Of a stretch of 51,872 bases of DNA, positions 20,464-29,736 are shown piece after piece. Both the position numbers and the translations under genes were made by a program. Position 1 is the stretch's first letter. The number at the start of each line of letters is the position of its first letter. Source of the DNA: an uncultured Granulosicoccaceae bacterium (GTDB lineage: Bacteria; Pseudomonadota; Gammaproteobacteria; Granulosicoccales; Granulosicoccaceae); NCBI GenBank assembly GCA_937951215.1, contig CALFCE010000154.1, positions 1 to 51,872 on the forward strand, given 5' to 3'. The notes beneath the pieces are model-generated. The model did no database searches, had not been told where the DNA came from, and worked only from the letters and a program-made list of their open reading frames with translations.

Positions 20464-23136
20464 TTGGTGTTGGGTCAGTCACGCATGAGACTGCCCGGTC
20501 GAAGCTTTTGCAGCGGTTTCTGTTGCTCCATTATTTTGGTGTTGTATTTACCCGTCTCCAGGTTGTCTCCATGGTGGGTTGCCCTGGTGGTTACGGCGTT
20601 GCTCGCGTTGTGGACCTACCTCGCTTGCACCGGTGGCAAATGGGATGGCCTAAGCTCGTGCGGCACTGCTACCGGACGTGTGTTGAGCGGATTGATAAGC
20701 GGATTCATTTGGGTTAGCAGTGCTGTGCTCATTATGCAGGAGCAACAGTTTGAGGGTGATACCCGGGTTGAAGCGCTGGTATCCGGCCGAATCACTGGTA
20801 TTCCGCACACCGATACTCTTCGAGTGCGTTTTGACATGCTGGCAGACCCCGGGACGCTGTGTGCGCTGGACCAGATGCCCTGTCGCGTACGCGTATCCTG
20901 GTATCGGCCTTATCCGGAAATTTTGCCGGGCCAGCGCTGGAGCTTGATGCTCAGGGTCAAGGCCGCCCGTGGTCTGGCCAATCCGGGAGGATTTGACTAC
21001 GAACGTTGGTTGTTTGCCAAGGGCATACATGCAACCGCTTATGTGCGTAATTCGAAACTTAACGCGCTCCAGCAGGCTAACAATGCGCTGCCTGACTGGC
21101 GCGGTAAGGTCAGTCGGGTGCGGCTGAATGTCGCTGAGCGGATTGCATCACTGTCCCAACATCCACTCAGTGCACTGGTTGTTGCGCTTACCGTAGGGAT
21201 AAGAGAGCAGGTTCCAGAGCACACTTACGACACCTTGCGGCAAACAGGGACAGCCCATTTACTGGCTATTTCGGGTATGCACGTTGCGATGCTGGCAGCG
21301 GCCTGTTTCGCTATGGGCAAGTTGCTGTGGAACGCTGTGCTGAGCTTGCTCGATCACTGGCGCTGGTCTCGTTTCAGCCGTATAAAAACAGCAGCTTTAT
21401 TGCAGTTGCAATCTGCTAATTCGGAACACTTTTGCAGCGCGGTTGCAGTGACTGGAGCTGCGTTTTACGCAGTTCTGGCAGGTTTTACGTTGCCAACGCA
21501 GAGAGCCTTGATCATGGTGCTGTTGTACTTTCTGATTCGCTTGCAACGTCAATTCGTACCGCCGGCATTACCTCTGTTGGTGGCTCTTGCGTTTGTGTTG
21601 GTGCTGGATCCCTTTGCTCCGTTGTTGCCGGGTCTGTGGTTATCGTTTGGTGCGGTTGCAGGTTTGATGTGGCTGGGTGGCGGTCGGGTAGGTCGAAGCC
21701 CGATGTATCGCTCCGATTCTGTCGCGTATCCCGATTGTCGTTTCGGTTCGACATTGTATTCAGCGATGGCAACACGGTTGGGCCAATATGTCAGGCAGCC
21801 TGTCAGGTTACAAATTGGTCTGTCCGTATTGTTGTTGCCGGCAACCCTGGCGCTGTTTGATCAGGCTTCTCTCATTTCTCCACTGGCCAATTTGCTGGCC
21901 ATTCCAGTGATTGCGTTTGCGGTGTTACCGCTCAGCCTGCTGGCGCTGGTATGTCTCTATACAGTGCCTGTAATGGCCGGTTTGTTGTTGGCGGCGTCGG
22001 TGAGCCTGCTTGAAGCATTGATGGGTTATCTGGATTGGCTGGCAGAGTCGCCGATTGCCTCTGTGTCGACAGCAGGCCCGGGGATGGTGGCGTTGGGACT
22101 CGCATTGCTGGCGTCCGTGCTGTCAGTCAAGCCTGCCGGTGGCGGTCTGCGCTGGTTGTGTATTCCTCTTGCAATACCCCTGACATTCCCCTTGCTGGTA
22201 CCAGCATTGCCCGGCTCATTACCGGCCCTGATCGCCGGGCCATCGTATCGCCAGAACGGGTTTCGAGTTCATGTGCTGGATGTCGGTCAGGGCTTGTCGG
22301 TTATCGTTGAAACCGCTCGACACTCACTTGTTTATGACACCGGCCCAAAAATCGGGCGCCACCTGACTTCAGCAGAGGCAGCGGTCGTACCTTTTTTGCA
22401 AACGCTGGATATCAGTGCTCCCGATCTTCTTGTGATCTCCCACTCTGACAGTGATCATGCCTCAGGTGCGGCTTACCTGCAGCGCCTGTGGCCGGCGCTT
22501 GCGGTGATTTCAAGCCATGAACAACTGGAAAAGATGAAGCAAAAGACAAGTGAATACCCGGCTCGGCCCTGCGTGGCAGGTATGCGGTGGCAATGGGATG
22601 GTGTCGATTTTGAAATATTACAACCTCTGGATAGCGGTTTTGCAGCGTTTGGTGACAACGATGGATCTTGTGTATTGCTGATATCCACCGGCAGAACACG
22701 AGTCTTGTTACCAGGAGATATCGAAGCGAAGGCCGAGCAGGTGTTGCTGTATGATTCTGCACTCCTTGAGCGGCTGAAGCGCGCTCCCGGGCTCGATAGT
22801 GGTTCTGGTGATGTCAACTCGGGGCTTGAGCTGCTCGTGGCTCCGCATCATGGCAGTGATACTTCCTCGAGTGCCGCATTAGTCGAACAGCTGCGCCCTG
22901 CAAGCGTTGTATACTCTGTTGGTGCTGGTAACCGCTTTGGTTTTCCACACGAAGCGGTGCAAATGCGCTATAAACTATGGGGTACAAACGCCTATAGAAC
23001 CGATTTTGACGGAGCTCTGAGATTTTCTTTTGATGAGTCCGGGCTGATTTTACCGGTTGAGGGATTCAGGCATCGCCATCGACGTTTGTGGCGGGTGTCG
23101 CCAGAGCGGGCCGGGCTTTCCGCTGCAGGCAGGTAG
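20464..23136 (+). CDS. comEC: DNA internalization-related competence protein ComEC/Rec2
   Basis: 890 aa; competence domain (HLLAISGMHVAMLA) plus C-terminal metallo-beta-lactamase-like domain (VLDVGQGLSVIVE...ISHSDSDHASGA...APHHGSDTSSS). Listed start is TTG; an ATG lies at 20485. Confidence 0.95.
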   Translation: MVLGQSRMRLPGRSFCSGFCCSIILVLYLPVSRLSPWWVALVVTALLALWTYLACTGGKWDGLSSCGTATGRVLSGLISGFIWVSSAVLIMQEQQFEGDTRVEALVSGRITGIPHTDTLRVRFDMLADPGTLCALDQMPCRVRVSWYRPYPEILPGQRWSLMLRVKAARGLANPGGFDYERWLFAKGIHATAYVRNSKLNALQQANNALPDWRGKVSRVRLNVAERIASLSQHPLSALVVALTVGIREQVPEHTYDTLRQTGTAHLLAISGMHVAMLAAACFAMGKLLWNAVLSLLDHWRWSRFSRIKTAALLQLQSANSEHFCSAVAVTGAAFYAVLAGFTLPTQRALIMVLLYFLIRLQRQFVPPALPLLVALAFVLVLDPFAPLLPGLWLSFGAVAGLMWLGGGRVGRSPMYRSDSVAYPDCRFGSTLYSAMATRLGQYVRQPVRLQIGLSVLLLPATLALFDQASLISPLANLLAIPVIAFAVLPLSLLALVCLYTVPVMAGLLLAASVSLLEALMGYLDWLAESPIASVSTAGPGMVALGLALLASVLSVKPAGGGLRWLCIPLAIPLTFPLLVPALPGSLPALIAGPSYRQNGFRVHVLDVGQGLSVIVETARHSLVYDTGPKIGRHLTSAEAAVVPFLQTLDISAPDLLVISHSDSDHASGAAYLQRLWPALAVISSHEQLEKMKQKTSEYPARPCVAGMRWQWDGVDFEILQPLDSGFAAFGDNDGSCVLLISTGRTRVLLPGDIEAKAEQVLLYDSALLERLKRAPGLDSGSGDVNSGLELLVAPHHGSDTSSSAALVEQLRPASVVYSVGAGNRFGFPHEAVQMRYKLWGTNAYRTDFDGALRFSFDESGLILPVEGFRHRHRRLWRVSPERAGLSAAGR

Positions 23137-23210
23137 TAATCGCGGGTTCCTGCCAGTTGAGAAGCTTTAGTATGAGCTGTACTTTGATTAATTAACCGAA
23201 GGTAACAACT

Positions 23211-23942
23211 GTGTGGGAAATCGTTAGCGCTGGCGGCCTGTTAATGTTGCCGATCATTATCTGCTCGATTGTCGCTCTGGCTATCGTGGCAGAGCGTTTC
23301 TGGACCTTACGTCGCAGCAGGGTGCTACCGTCGAATCTGGTAGCGGATGTCTGGCGTATGGCAAGTACTCACCAATTGTCAGATGAAAAACTGCGCGAAC
23401 TTCGTGATCAATCCCCGCTGGGTCGGGTTTTGGCTGCCGGTCTTTTGAATCGAGCCAACAGCCGCGAGCAAATGAAAACCCAGATTGAGGAAGTCGGCGG
23501 TCATGTCGCTCATGAGCTGGAGCGATATTTACCGGCACTTGGCTCTATTGCGGCGGTCACACCATTAATGGGCCTGCTGGGTACAGTCATCGGCATGATC
23601 AGCGTGTTTACCAATATTACGACGATGGGCGTTGGTAATCCTTCGCAATTGGCCGGGGGTATTTCACAAGCGCTGGTGACGACCGCCGGTGGCTTGGTTG
23701 TCGCGATCCCTGCTTTGCTTTTTTACCGTTACTTTCGCGCCAAGGTAGATTCGCTGGTGGTGGACATGGAAAAAGAATCAATGAAGCTGGTGGATGTCAT
23801 GCAGCGTCGTCGTGTTCCGGCGGGAGCTGCCAAGGCAGGAGCCGCCCCACGAGCCAATGCTCCGCAAGCTGCTGCCGCGGGTAGGCAGGCTGCTGGTGGC
23901 GCGGTACCTCTGGATGCAACCCAGTCTACGGCCCGCCGTTAA
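23211..23942 (+). CDS. exbB: MotA/TolQ/ExbB proton channel family protein
   Basis: LPALGSIAAVTPLMGLLGTVIGMISVF...LVTTAGGLVVAIPALLFY; GTG start; Ala-rich C-terminal tail. Confidence 0.9.
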   Translation: MWEIVSAGGLLMLPIIICSIVALAIVAERFWTLRRSRVLPSNLVADVWRMASTHQLSDEKLRELRDQSPLGRVLAAGLLNRANSREQMKTQIEEVGGHVAHELERYLPALGSIAAVTPLMGLLGTVIGMISVFTNITTMGVGNPSQLAGGISQALVTTAGGLVVAIPALLFYRYFRAKVDSLVVDMEKESMKLVDVMQRRRVPAGAAKAGAAPRANAPQAAAAGRQAAGGAVPLDATQSTARR

Positions 23943-23972
23943 GCCACCGCTGATTGAGTCCGGGAGAAGTCG

Positions 23973-24389
23973 TTGAACTTTCGCAAGAACAGGGCAGAAG
24001 AGCTCGAATTAAACCTGACGCCACTGATCGATGTCGTGTTTTTGCTGCTCATTTTCTTTATGGTTTCCACCACATTCCAGAAAGAATCTGAAATTACGGT
24101 TCAGTTACCCAAAGCCAGCAAAGAACCACCGGTGAATGTTCCGGTAGATAAACTTGAGGTCATCATCAATGCAACCGGCAAGTTTTTTGTTAATGACCAG
24201 GAAGTACTGAAGTCTGATGCCAACTCCCTACAGGCCGCGTTGTACAAAATTTCAGGTGGCAAACGGGATTTGCCCCTTACCATCAGAGCAGATGCGAAAA
24301 CACCGCATCAAGCCTTTGTCATGGCAATGGATGCAGCAGCTCAACTTGGCATGCTCAGAATTTCGGTTGCCACTTCATTCAGTAAATAA
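23973..24389 (+). CDS. exbD: ExbD/TolR family biopolymer transport protein
   Basis: LNLTPLIDVVFLLLIFFMVSTTF. Confidence 0.93.
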   Translation: MNFRKNRAEELELNLTPLIDVVFLLLIFFMVSTTFQKESEITVQLPKASKEPPVNVPVDKLEVIINATGKFFVNDQEVLKSDANSLQAALYKISGGKRDLPLTIRADAKTPHQAFVMAMDAAAQLGMLRISVATSFSK

Positions 24390-24401
24390 GCTGTTGCACG
24401 A

Positions 24402-26159
24402 TTGATGTCACCCGAGCAGGCTGCACCTCGCGCGTCAGTCACTTATCGACGCCTTCTGGGTTACGTAAAACCTTACCAGCGCAAATTTGCGCTGGCTATC
24501 CTCTGTATGGTGTTCTTCGCCCTGACCGATATTGCCTTTGCCTGGTTGATGAAACCTTTGCTGGATGGCAGCTTTGTAGAAAAGGACGAGCTTGCGATTT
24601 TACTGGTGCCAATCGCGATCATTGGTATTTTCATAGTGCGTGGTATCGCGGGTTTTGGTTCTACCTATCTCATGGCGTGGATTGGTTGGCAGGTGATCAA
24701 AAATCTGCGAGCTGATGTCTTTCAAAAGTATCTGACACTACCCGCGCGCTACTACGATACAGCCACCAGCGGAGATCTGGTTTCCAAAATCACATTTAAC
24801 AGTCAGGCCGTTGCCAGTGCCGCCAGCTCCTCGTTGACAGTGATGGTGCGGGATACCTTGACCTCGATCGGGCTGCTGGGCTTGATGTTTTACCAGAGCT
24901 GGCAATTGTCACTGTGTTTTCTTGTGATCGGGCCCATTATTGGTTTTCTGGTTGCGCGGGTGAGTAAAAAGTTTAGAGCGATCAGTCGCAATATCCAGGG
25001 ATCAATGGGAGAGGTGACGAACGTTATTCAGGAGGCGTTGGATGGCAACCGGGTGATCAAGATTTTTGATGGTGTCAGGCATGAAGTAGCGCAGTTTGAA
25101 ACAGCGAACGAAGATAACCGCCAGTACAATATGCGCGAAGCCCTGGTGCGGGCATCGAATGTCCCCGTGGTGCAGTTTCTGGTTGCCATCGCCCTTGCCA
25201 TCATTGTTTATCTTGCCTCCAGTGGCTTGCTGATCGAAGAGATCAGTGTTGGCCGGTTTATGTCTTTCATTGCTGCCATGTTGATGTTGTTTTCCCCGAT
25301 GCGGCGCTTGACAACACTCAATAGCAGTTTGCAGCGTGGTATTGCTGCGGGTGAGAGTTTGTTTGCGGTGTTGGACCTTGAGTCCGAGCGGGATAAAGGC
25401 AAACACGTGCTGCAAGGCGATATCGAGGGTGTCAGCTATCAGAATGTCAGTCTTAATTATCAAGTTGATAAGCCGAATGTGCTTCGAAATGTCAGTCTGG
25501 ATATTCAATCCGGGCAAACCATCGCTTTTGTAGGCGAATCGGGTAGTGGTAAAACATCAATGGTTAATTTGCTTCCACGATTGTATGAGATATCGGCTGG
25601 GCAGATTTCCATCAACGGGCGCTCGATTGATGATTACACTCTGCAAAGCCTGCGTAATTCGATTGCTTACGTTAGTCAGGATGTCACTCTGTTCAACGAC
25701 ACCATAGCCAACAACATTGCCTATGGCGGCTTGAATTCGGCTTCTTCCGAGCAGATCGTTGCCGCAGCCAAAGCGGCCCACGCCGATGATTTCATTCAGG
25801 AAATGCCCGAAAAGTACGACACGATGGTCGGTGAAAACGGTGTGCTGCTGTCAGGTGGGCAACGTCAACGTCTCGCTATTGCGCGAGCCTTCCTTAAGAA
25901 CGCACCCATACTGGTCCTTGATGAAGCAACATCGGCTCTGGATACTGATTCCGAGAGGAAGGTACAGGAAGGTCTTGATTCCCTGCTTCAGAGTGCGCGC
26001 ACAACACTGGTTGTCGCCCACCGCCTGTCGACTATCGAGCGAGCTGATTTGATCGTCGTTTTACAGGATGGTGAGATAGTTGAGAGAGGTTCCCATAGTG
26101 AGTTGTTGGCTCTGGGGGCACACTATGCGCGGCTGCATAAACTGCAGGGCGGTGCCTGA
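24402..26159 (+). CDS. msbA: Lipid A export ABC permease/ATP-binding protein MsbA
   Basis: 585 aa fused TM/NBD, GESGSGKTSMVNLLPRLY, LSGGQRQRLAIARAFLKNAPILVLDEATSALD; adjacent to lpxK. Confidence 0.95.
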   Translation: MMSPEQAAPRASVTYRRLLGYVKPYQRKFALAILCMVFFALTDIAFAWLMKPLLDGSFVEKDELAILLVPIAIIGIFIVRGIAGFGSTYLMAWIGWQVIKNLRADVFQKYLTLPARYYDTATSGDLVSKITFNSQAVASAASSSLTVMVRDTLTSIGLLGLMFYQSWQLSLCFLVIGPIIGFLVARVSKKFRAISRNIQGSMGEVTNVIQEALDGNRVIKIFDGVRHEVAQFETANEDNRQYNMREALVRASNVPVVQFLVAIALAIIVYLASSGLLIEEISVGRFMSFIAAMLMLFSPMRRLTTLNSSLQRGIAAGESLFAVLDLESERDKGKHVLQGDIEGVSYQNVSLNYQVDKPNVLRNVSLDIQSGQTIAFVGESGSGKTSMVNLLPRLYEISAGQISINGRSIDDYTLQSLRNSIAYVSQDVTLFNDTIANNIAYGGLNSASSEQIVAAAKAAHADDFIQEMPEKYDTMVGENGVLLSGGQRQRLAIARAFLKNAPILVLDEATSALDTDSERKVQEGLDSLLQSARTTLVVAHRLSTIERADLIVVLQDGEIVERGSHSELLALGAHYARLHKLQGGA

Positions 26160-26164
26160 CCTTT

Positions 26165-27277
26165 ATGGCGCTGCAATCGCACTGGCAAGATCTTAATCCG
26201 GTCTCGTTGGTATTGTGGCCCTTGTCCGCACTGCTGCGCCTGCTGGTGTTCGTGCGGCGACAGTTGTATGCCGTTGGTGTACTAAAGCGCTTTCGCGCTA
26301 GTGTACCTGTCATCGTTGTCGGCAATATAGCTGTTGGCGGAACTGGAAAAACACCGCTGACGATTGCTCTGCTTGATTTACTCCGACAACAGGGCATCAG
26401 CGCCGGTGTTGTCTCTCGGGGCTACAAAGGACAAGTGCAGGCGGAACCTTTGCTGGTTAACGAATCTACCAGTGCGGTGGTGGCGGGTGATGAGCCTGTA
26501 TTAATTGCCAGACAGTCAGGGGTTCCGGTCTGTGTGTTTCCAAAACGCAAACTGGCTATTGAAAAACTTCTGCAAGCTCAATCGGTCGATGTCGTGATAT
26601 GTGATGATGGCTTGCAGCACTATGCCCTGGAGCGCGATTTGGAAATTGCGGTGGTTGACGCGCAAAAGCTTCATGGCAATGGTTTTCTGCTGCCTGCCGG
26701 CCCGCTGCGTGAACCTGTCAGTCGGTTAAATTTTACCGAGCTGGTTGTTTTTAACCACACCGCCTTGGCTCCTCAGTGCCGATCTCAGGTGTCTGTTGAT
26801 GACAGTCGAGACTCTGATCAAGAGGGTGAGACAAGTGCTGGTTCTCGAACGTCGGCAAGTCAGTTGCCACAGGCAGAAGCCGAAGAAATGTTTTTCAGGC
26901 TTGAAGTGACCGGGTTTCGAAATCTTGCTACAGGGGAAATCCAGCCACTGGATACCTTCAAGCCTGTGCAGTGCGTTGCGATCGCCGGTATTGCTAATCC
27001 GGACAGCTTTTTTTCCCAGCTTGAACGTGCCGGGCTGCTGATTCGCCCGCTTCGATTTGATGATCATCATCGCTACCAGGAGCAGGATTTTGAAAATATG
27101 CCGGGTGAGCCTGTGCTGATGACGGAGAAGGATGCCGTAAAGTGTCGTGATTTGAAGCTGCGTCTTGACCACTTCTGGGAGGCGACAACAAAGACTGTAC
27201 TGTCACCTGTTCTTGAACAAACCTTTTTAAGTCGTGTCAACGACCTGCTGGTGGGAAGTTCTGCGAGAAATGAATAA
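26165..27277 (+). CDS. lpxK: Tetraacyldisaccharide 4'-kinase LpxK
   Basis: VPVIVVGNIAVGGTGKTPLTIALLDLLRQQG...VVSRGYKG...ICDDGLQHYALERD. Confidence 0.96.
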   Translation: MALQSHWQDLNPVSLVLWPLSALLRLLVFVRRQLYAVGVLKRFRASVPVIVVGNIAVGGTGKTPLTIALLDLLRQQGISAGVVSRGYKGQVQAEPLLVNESTSAVVAGDEPVLIARQSGVPVCVFPKRKLAIEKLLQAQSVDVVICDDGLQHYALERDLEIAVVDAQKLHGNGFLLPAGPLREPVSRLNFTELVVFNHTALAPQCRSQVSVDDSRDSDQEGETSAGSRTSASQLPQAEAEEMFFRLEVTGFRNLATGEIQPLDTFKPVQCVAIAGIANPDSFFSQLERAGLLIRPLRFDDHHRYQEQDFENMPGEPVLMTEKDAVKCRDLKLRLDHFWEATTKTVLSPVLEQTFLSRVNDLLVGSSARNE

Positions 27278-28040
27278 ACCCTTTTATATCGTCATACCGG
27301 CGCGTTTTGCATCCACCCGATTCCCGGGGAAACCTCTGGTCACGTTATGTGGCAAGGCAATGTTGGCACATGCTTATGATCGCGCCCTGGCCAGCAATGC
27401 CACTGAAACGATCATTGCAACTGACGATCAACGCATTGCCGACTATTGTGATCAACATAAACTGCCCTATCTTCCGACTTCGGCCGAACATGAATCGGGC
27501 ACTGATCGAATATCAGAAGTTGCGATGCTACATTCATGGGAAGACGACGCTGTGGTGGTGGGCCTGCAGTGTGATGAGCCTGCGACGCCACCTTCCATCA
27601 TTAATCAGGTGGCCGGGAATCTCGAACAAAACCCGGATGCTGATATTGCAACGCTTTGTAGTCGTATTGAGTTAAAAGAGGAATATCTGGATACGAACAG
27701 GGTCAAGGTTGTTACCGACAATCGGGGTTTTGCGCTTTACTTCAGTCGTGCACCGATTCCGTTCCGGCGTGATGCAGCGTCAGGTGAAGACGGAGATTTC
27801 CCCCGCTCCTATGTGCATATTGGTATGTATGCTTACAGGGTCTCTTTTCTTCGACAGTTTCAGGCTCTGCAACCTTCCTACTATGAGAGTGAAGAAAAGC
27901 TTGAGCAACTCAGAGCTCTGTCAAACGGGTTTCGGATCCATGTAGACATTGCCGTTGATGTGCCCTCGCACGGGGTTGATCATCCGGATGATGTTGCGGG
28001 CGCCGAGCTGGCGTTAAATCGTTTGATTCGTGAGACGTGA
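27270..28040 (+). CDS. kdsB: 3-deoxy-manno-octulosonate cytidylyltransferase KdsB
   Basis: MNKPFYIVIPARFASTRFPGKPL; ATG at 27270 overlaps the lpxK end by 8 nt and is preferred over 27234. Confidence 0.95.
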   Translation: MNKPFYIVIPARFASTRFPGKPLVTLCGKAMLAHAYDRALASNATETIIATDDQRIADYCDQHKLPYLPTSAEHESGTDRISEVAMLHSWEDDAVVVGLQCDEPATPPSIINQVAGNLEQNPDADIATLCSRIELKEEYLDTNRVKVVTDNRGFALYFSRAPIPFRRDAASGEDGDFPRSYVHIGMYAYRVSFLRQFQALQPSYYESEEKLEQLRALSNGFRIHVDIAVDVPSHGVDHPDDVAGAELALNRLIRET

Positions 28041-28153
28041 CGCTCCCCAAGCGTCGGATAACAGTGAAAGCGGCTTGAAAGGTTTATTGCTCGAGTGTCG
28101 CCAGACAATGCTCTACATACAATGCTTAAAGTGATTCGGAATTATTGATTGCC

Positions 28154-28747
28154 ATGAAAAAAGAATGGAAATTAAATCAACGTGAAGAAATCTATGACGG
28201 TTTCTACAAGTTGAGCCGCATGCATTTCCAGCACACGCTCTTTAAGGGAGGATGGAGTGAGTCCATCGACAGGGAGCTGCTTGAACGCGGTAATGTAGCT
28301 GCACTGTTGCCCTATGACCCTGCCACCGATACGGTCGTGCTGGTGGAGCAGTTTCGTGTGGGTTCAGCTGCCAACGGTAACCCCTGGTTGACTGAAGTGA
28401 TCGCCGGCATGGTGGAGCCAGGAGAATCACCTGATGAAATGGTCCGCCGGGAAGCCCGGGAGGAAGCAGGACTTGAAGTGGCAGAACTTCTACCGGTATG
28501 TCAGTACTATTCAAGTCCCGGCAGTTCAACGGAACAAGTGTTTATTTATGCTAGCTTGCTCGATCTGTCCCAGGCAGGCGGGCTTTATGGTCTTGAGGAA
28601 GAAGGTGAAGATATCCGCGTGGTTAAAGTATCAGCCCCCGAAGCCATAGAGCTGCTTGACAGTGGAGTCATCTGCAATGCGCTATCGGTTATTGCCATGC
28701 AATGGTTCAAACTCAATCATGCTTCCTTGTCTGCGCGAGCTTTATAA
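28154..28747 (+). CDS. nudF: NUDIX hydrolase, ADP-ribose pyrophosphatase (NudF-like)
   Basis: NUDIX box GMVEPGESPDEMVRREAREEAGLEV; ATG at 28154 (track ORF starts at TTG 28145). Confidence 0.88.
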   Translation: MKKEWKLNQREEIYDGFYKLSRMHFQHTLFKGGWSESIDRELLERGNVAALLPYDPATDTVVLVEQFRVGSAANGNPWLTEVIAGMVEPGESPDEMVRREAREEAGLEVAELLPVCQYYSSPGSSTEQVFIYASLLDLSQAGGLYGLEEEGEDIRVVKVSAPEAIELLDSGVICNALSVIAMQWFKLNHASLSARAL

Positions 28748-28782
28748 CGATCAACTTTTTCTGATTTTACGGATAGTGTCGC

Positions 28783-29727
28783 ATGGATCCACTTCTCACC
28801 TTTGTACTGACTCTGCTGGGTGGTTTTGTACTGCTCTTTCTGGGCGGACGCTGGTTGGTTGACGGTGCGACGGCTGTTGCCACATCGCTTGGATTGTCAC
28901 GCGTTTTTGTGGGTTTGGTATTGGTCGGTATTGGTACCAGCGCACCGGAATTGGCCTTCGGTATAGGAGCTGCTCTTACCGATCACGGAGATCTGGTGGC
29001 GGGTAATGTACTGGGATCCAACATCGTGAATATCGGTCTTGCCTGGGGGCTGGCAATTTTGATCAGGCGCATGCCGGCTGAAACCAATATCCCGAAAGTC
29101 GATGCACTCATCTTAATGTTAGTCACCGCTTTCGCTGTGTGGTGTGTGGCTGATGGCAGTGTATCGAGATTGGAGGGAGGCCTGCTTTTGTCTGCTGCAA
29201 TCGGCACCATTGCGTTGTCGTTCTGGCGAGAACGATCTTCCCCTGCAACGGCCGACTCCGCCGATGGTTCTGATTCTCCAGCAAAGAGGTCCATGCTGCC
29301 AGCAGCGCTCAAAGTGATTGCCGGATTGGTTTCTCTGGTTCTGGGTGCCGACCTGCTGGTCAAAGGGGCAGTAGGTATGGCGGGTATTCTGGGTGTCTCC
29401 GAAGCTGTGATAGCGCTGACAGTGACTGCAGTTGGCACCGGTATACCTGAGCTTGTCGTCACTGCGATGGCTGCCTACCGTCGTGAGTTCGAGTTGGCTG
29501 TTGGCAACGTTATTGGGTCCAATATCATGAATTTGGGATTGGTGCTGGGTATGAGCTCTCTGGTGACGCCCTTACAGGGTATAACGCTGGGACTGGTGCC
29601 GTTTGCTGCAGTTGTATTGTTTACAGCTGTCTTTCTCGTCTTGCTCCGCCTTAAACTCATGAGCAGGATCGCCGGCGCCGGGTTGTTGCTGGCATATCTG
29701 GCCTACACAATACTGGCGGTGATGTAG
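28783..29727 (+). CDS. Calcium/sodium antiporter, CaCA family (YrbG-like)
   Basis: Two alpha-repeats: VGIGTSAPELAFGIGAALTDHGDLVAGNVLGSNIVNIGL and TAVGTGIPELVVTAMAAYRREFELAVGNVIGSNIMNLGL. Confidence 0.92.
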   Translation: MDPLLTFVLTLLGGFVLLFLGGRWLVDGATAVATSLGLSRVFVGLVLVGIGTSAPELAFGIGAALTDHGDLVAGNVLGSNIVNIGLAWGLAILIRRMPAETNIPKVDALILMLVTAFAVWCVADGSVSRLEGGLLLSAAIGTIALSFWRERSSPATADSADGSDSPAKRSMLPAALKVIAGLVSLVLGADLLVKGAVGMAGILGVSEAVIALTVTAVGTGIPELVVTAMAAYRREFELAVGNVIGSNIMNLGLVLGMSSLVTPLQGITLGLVPFAAVVLFTAVFLVLLRLKLMSRIAGAGLLLAYLAYTILAVM

Positions 29728-29736
29728 AGCTTACTT

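Noticed and set aside
28983-29462. Minus-strand ORF of 159 aa
   Set aside because: Shadow of the CaCA antiporter coding frame; Thr/Ala/Ser-rich.
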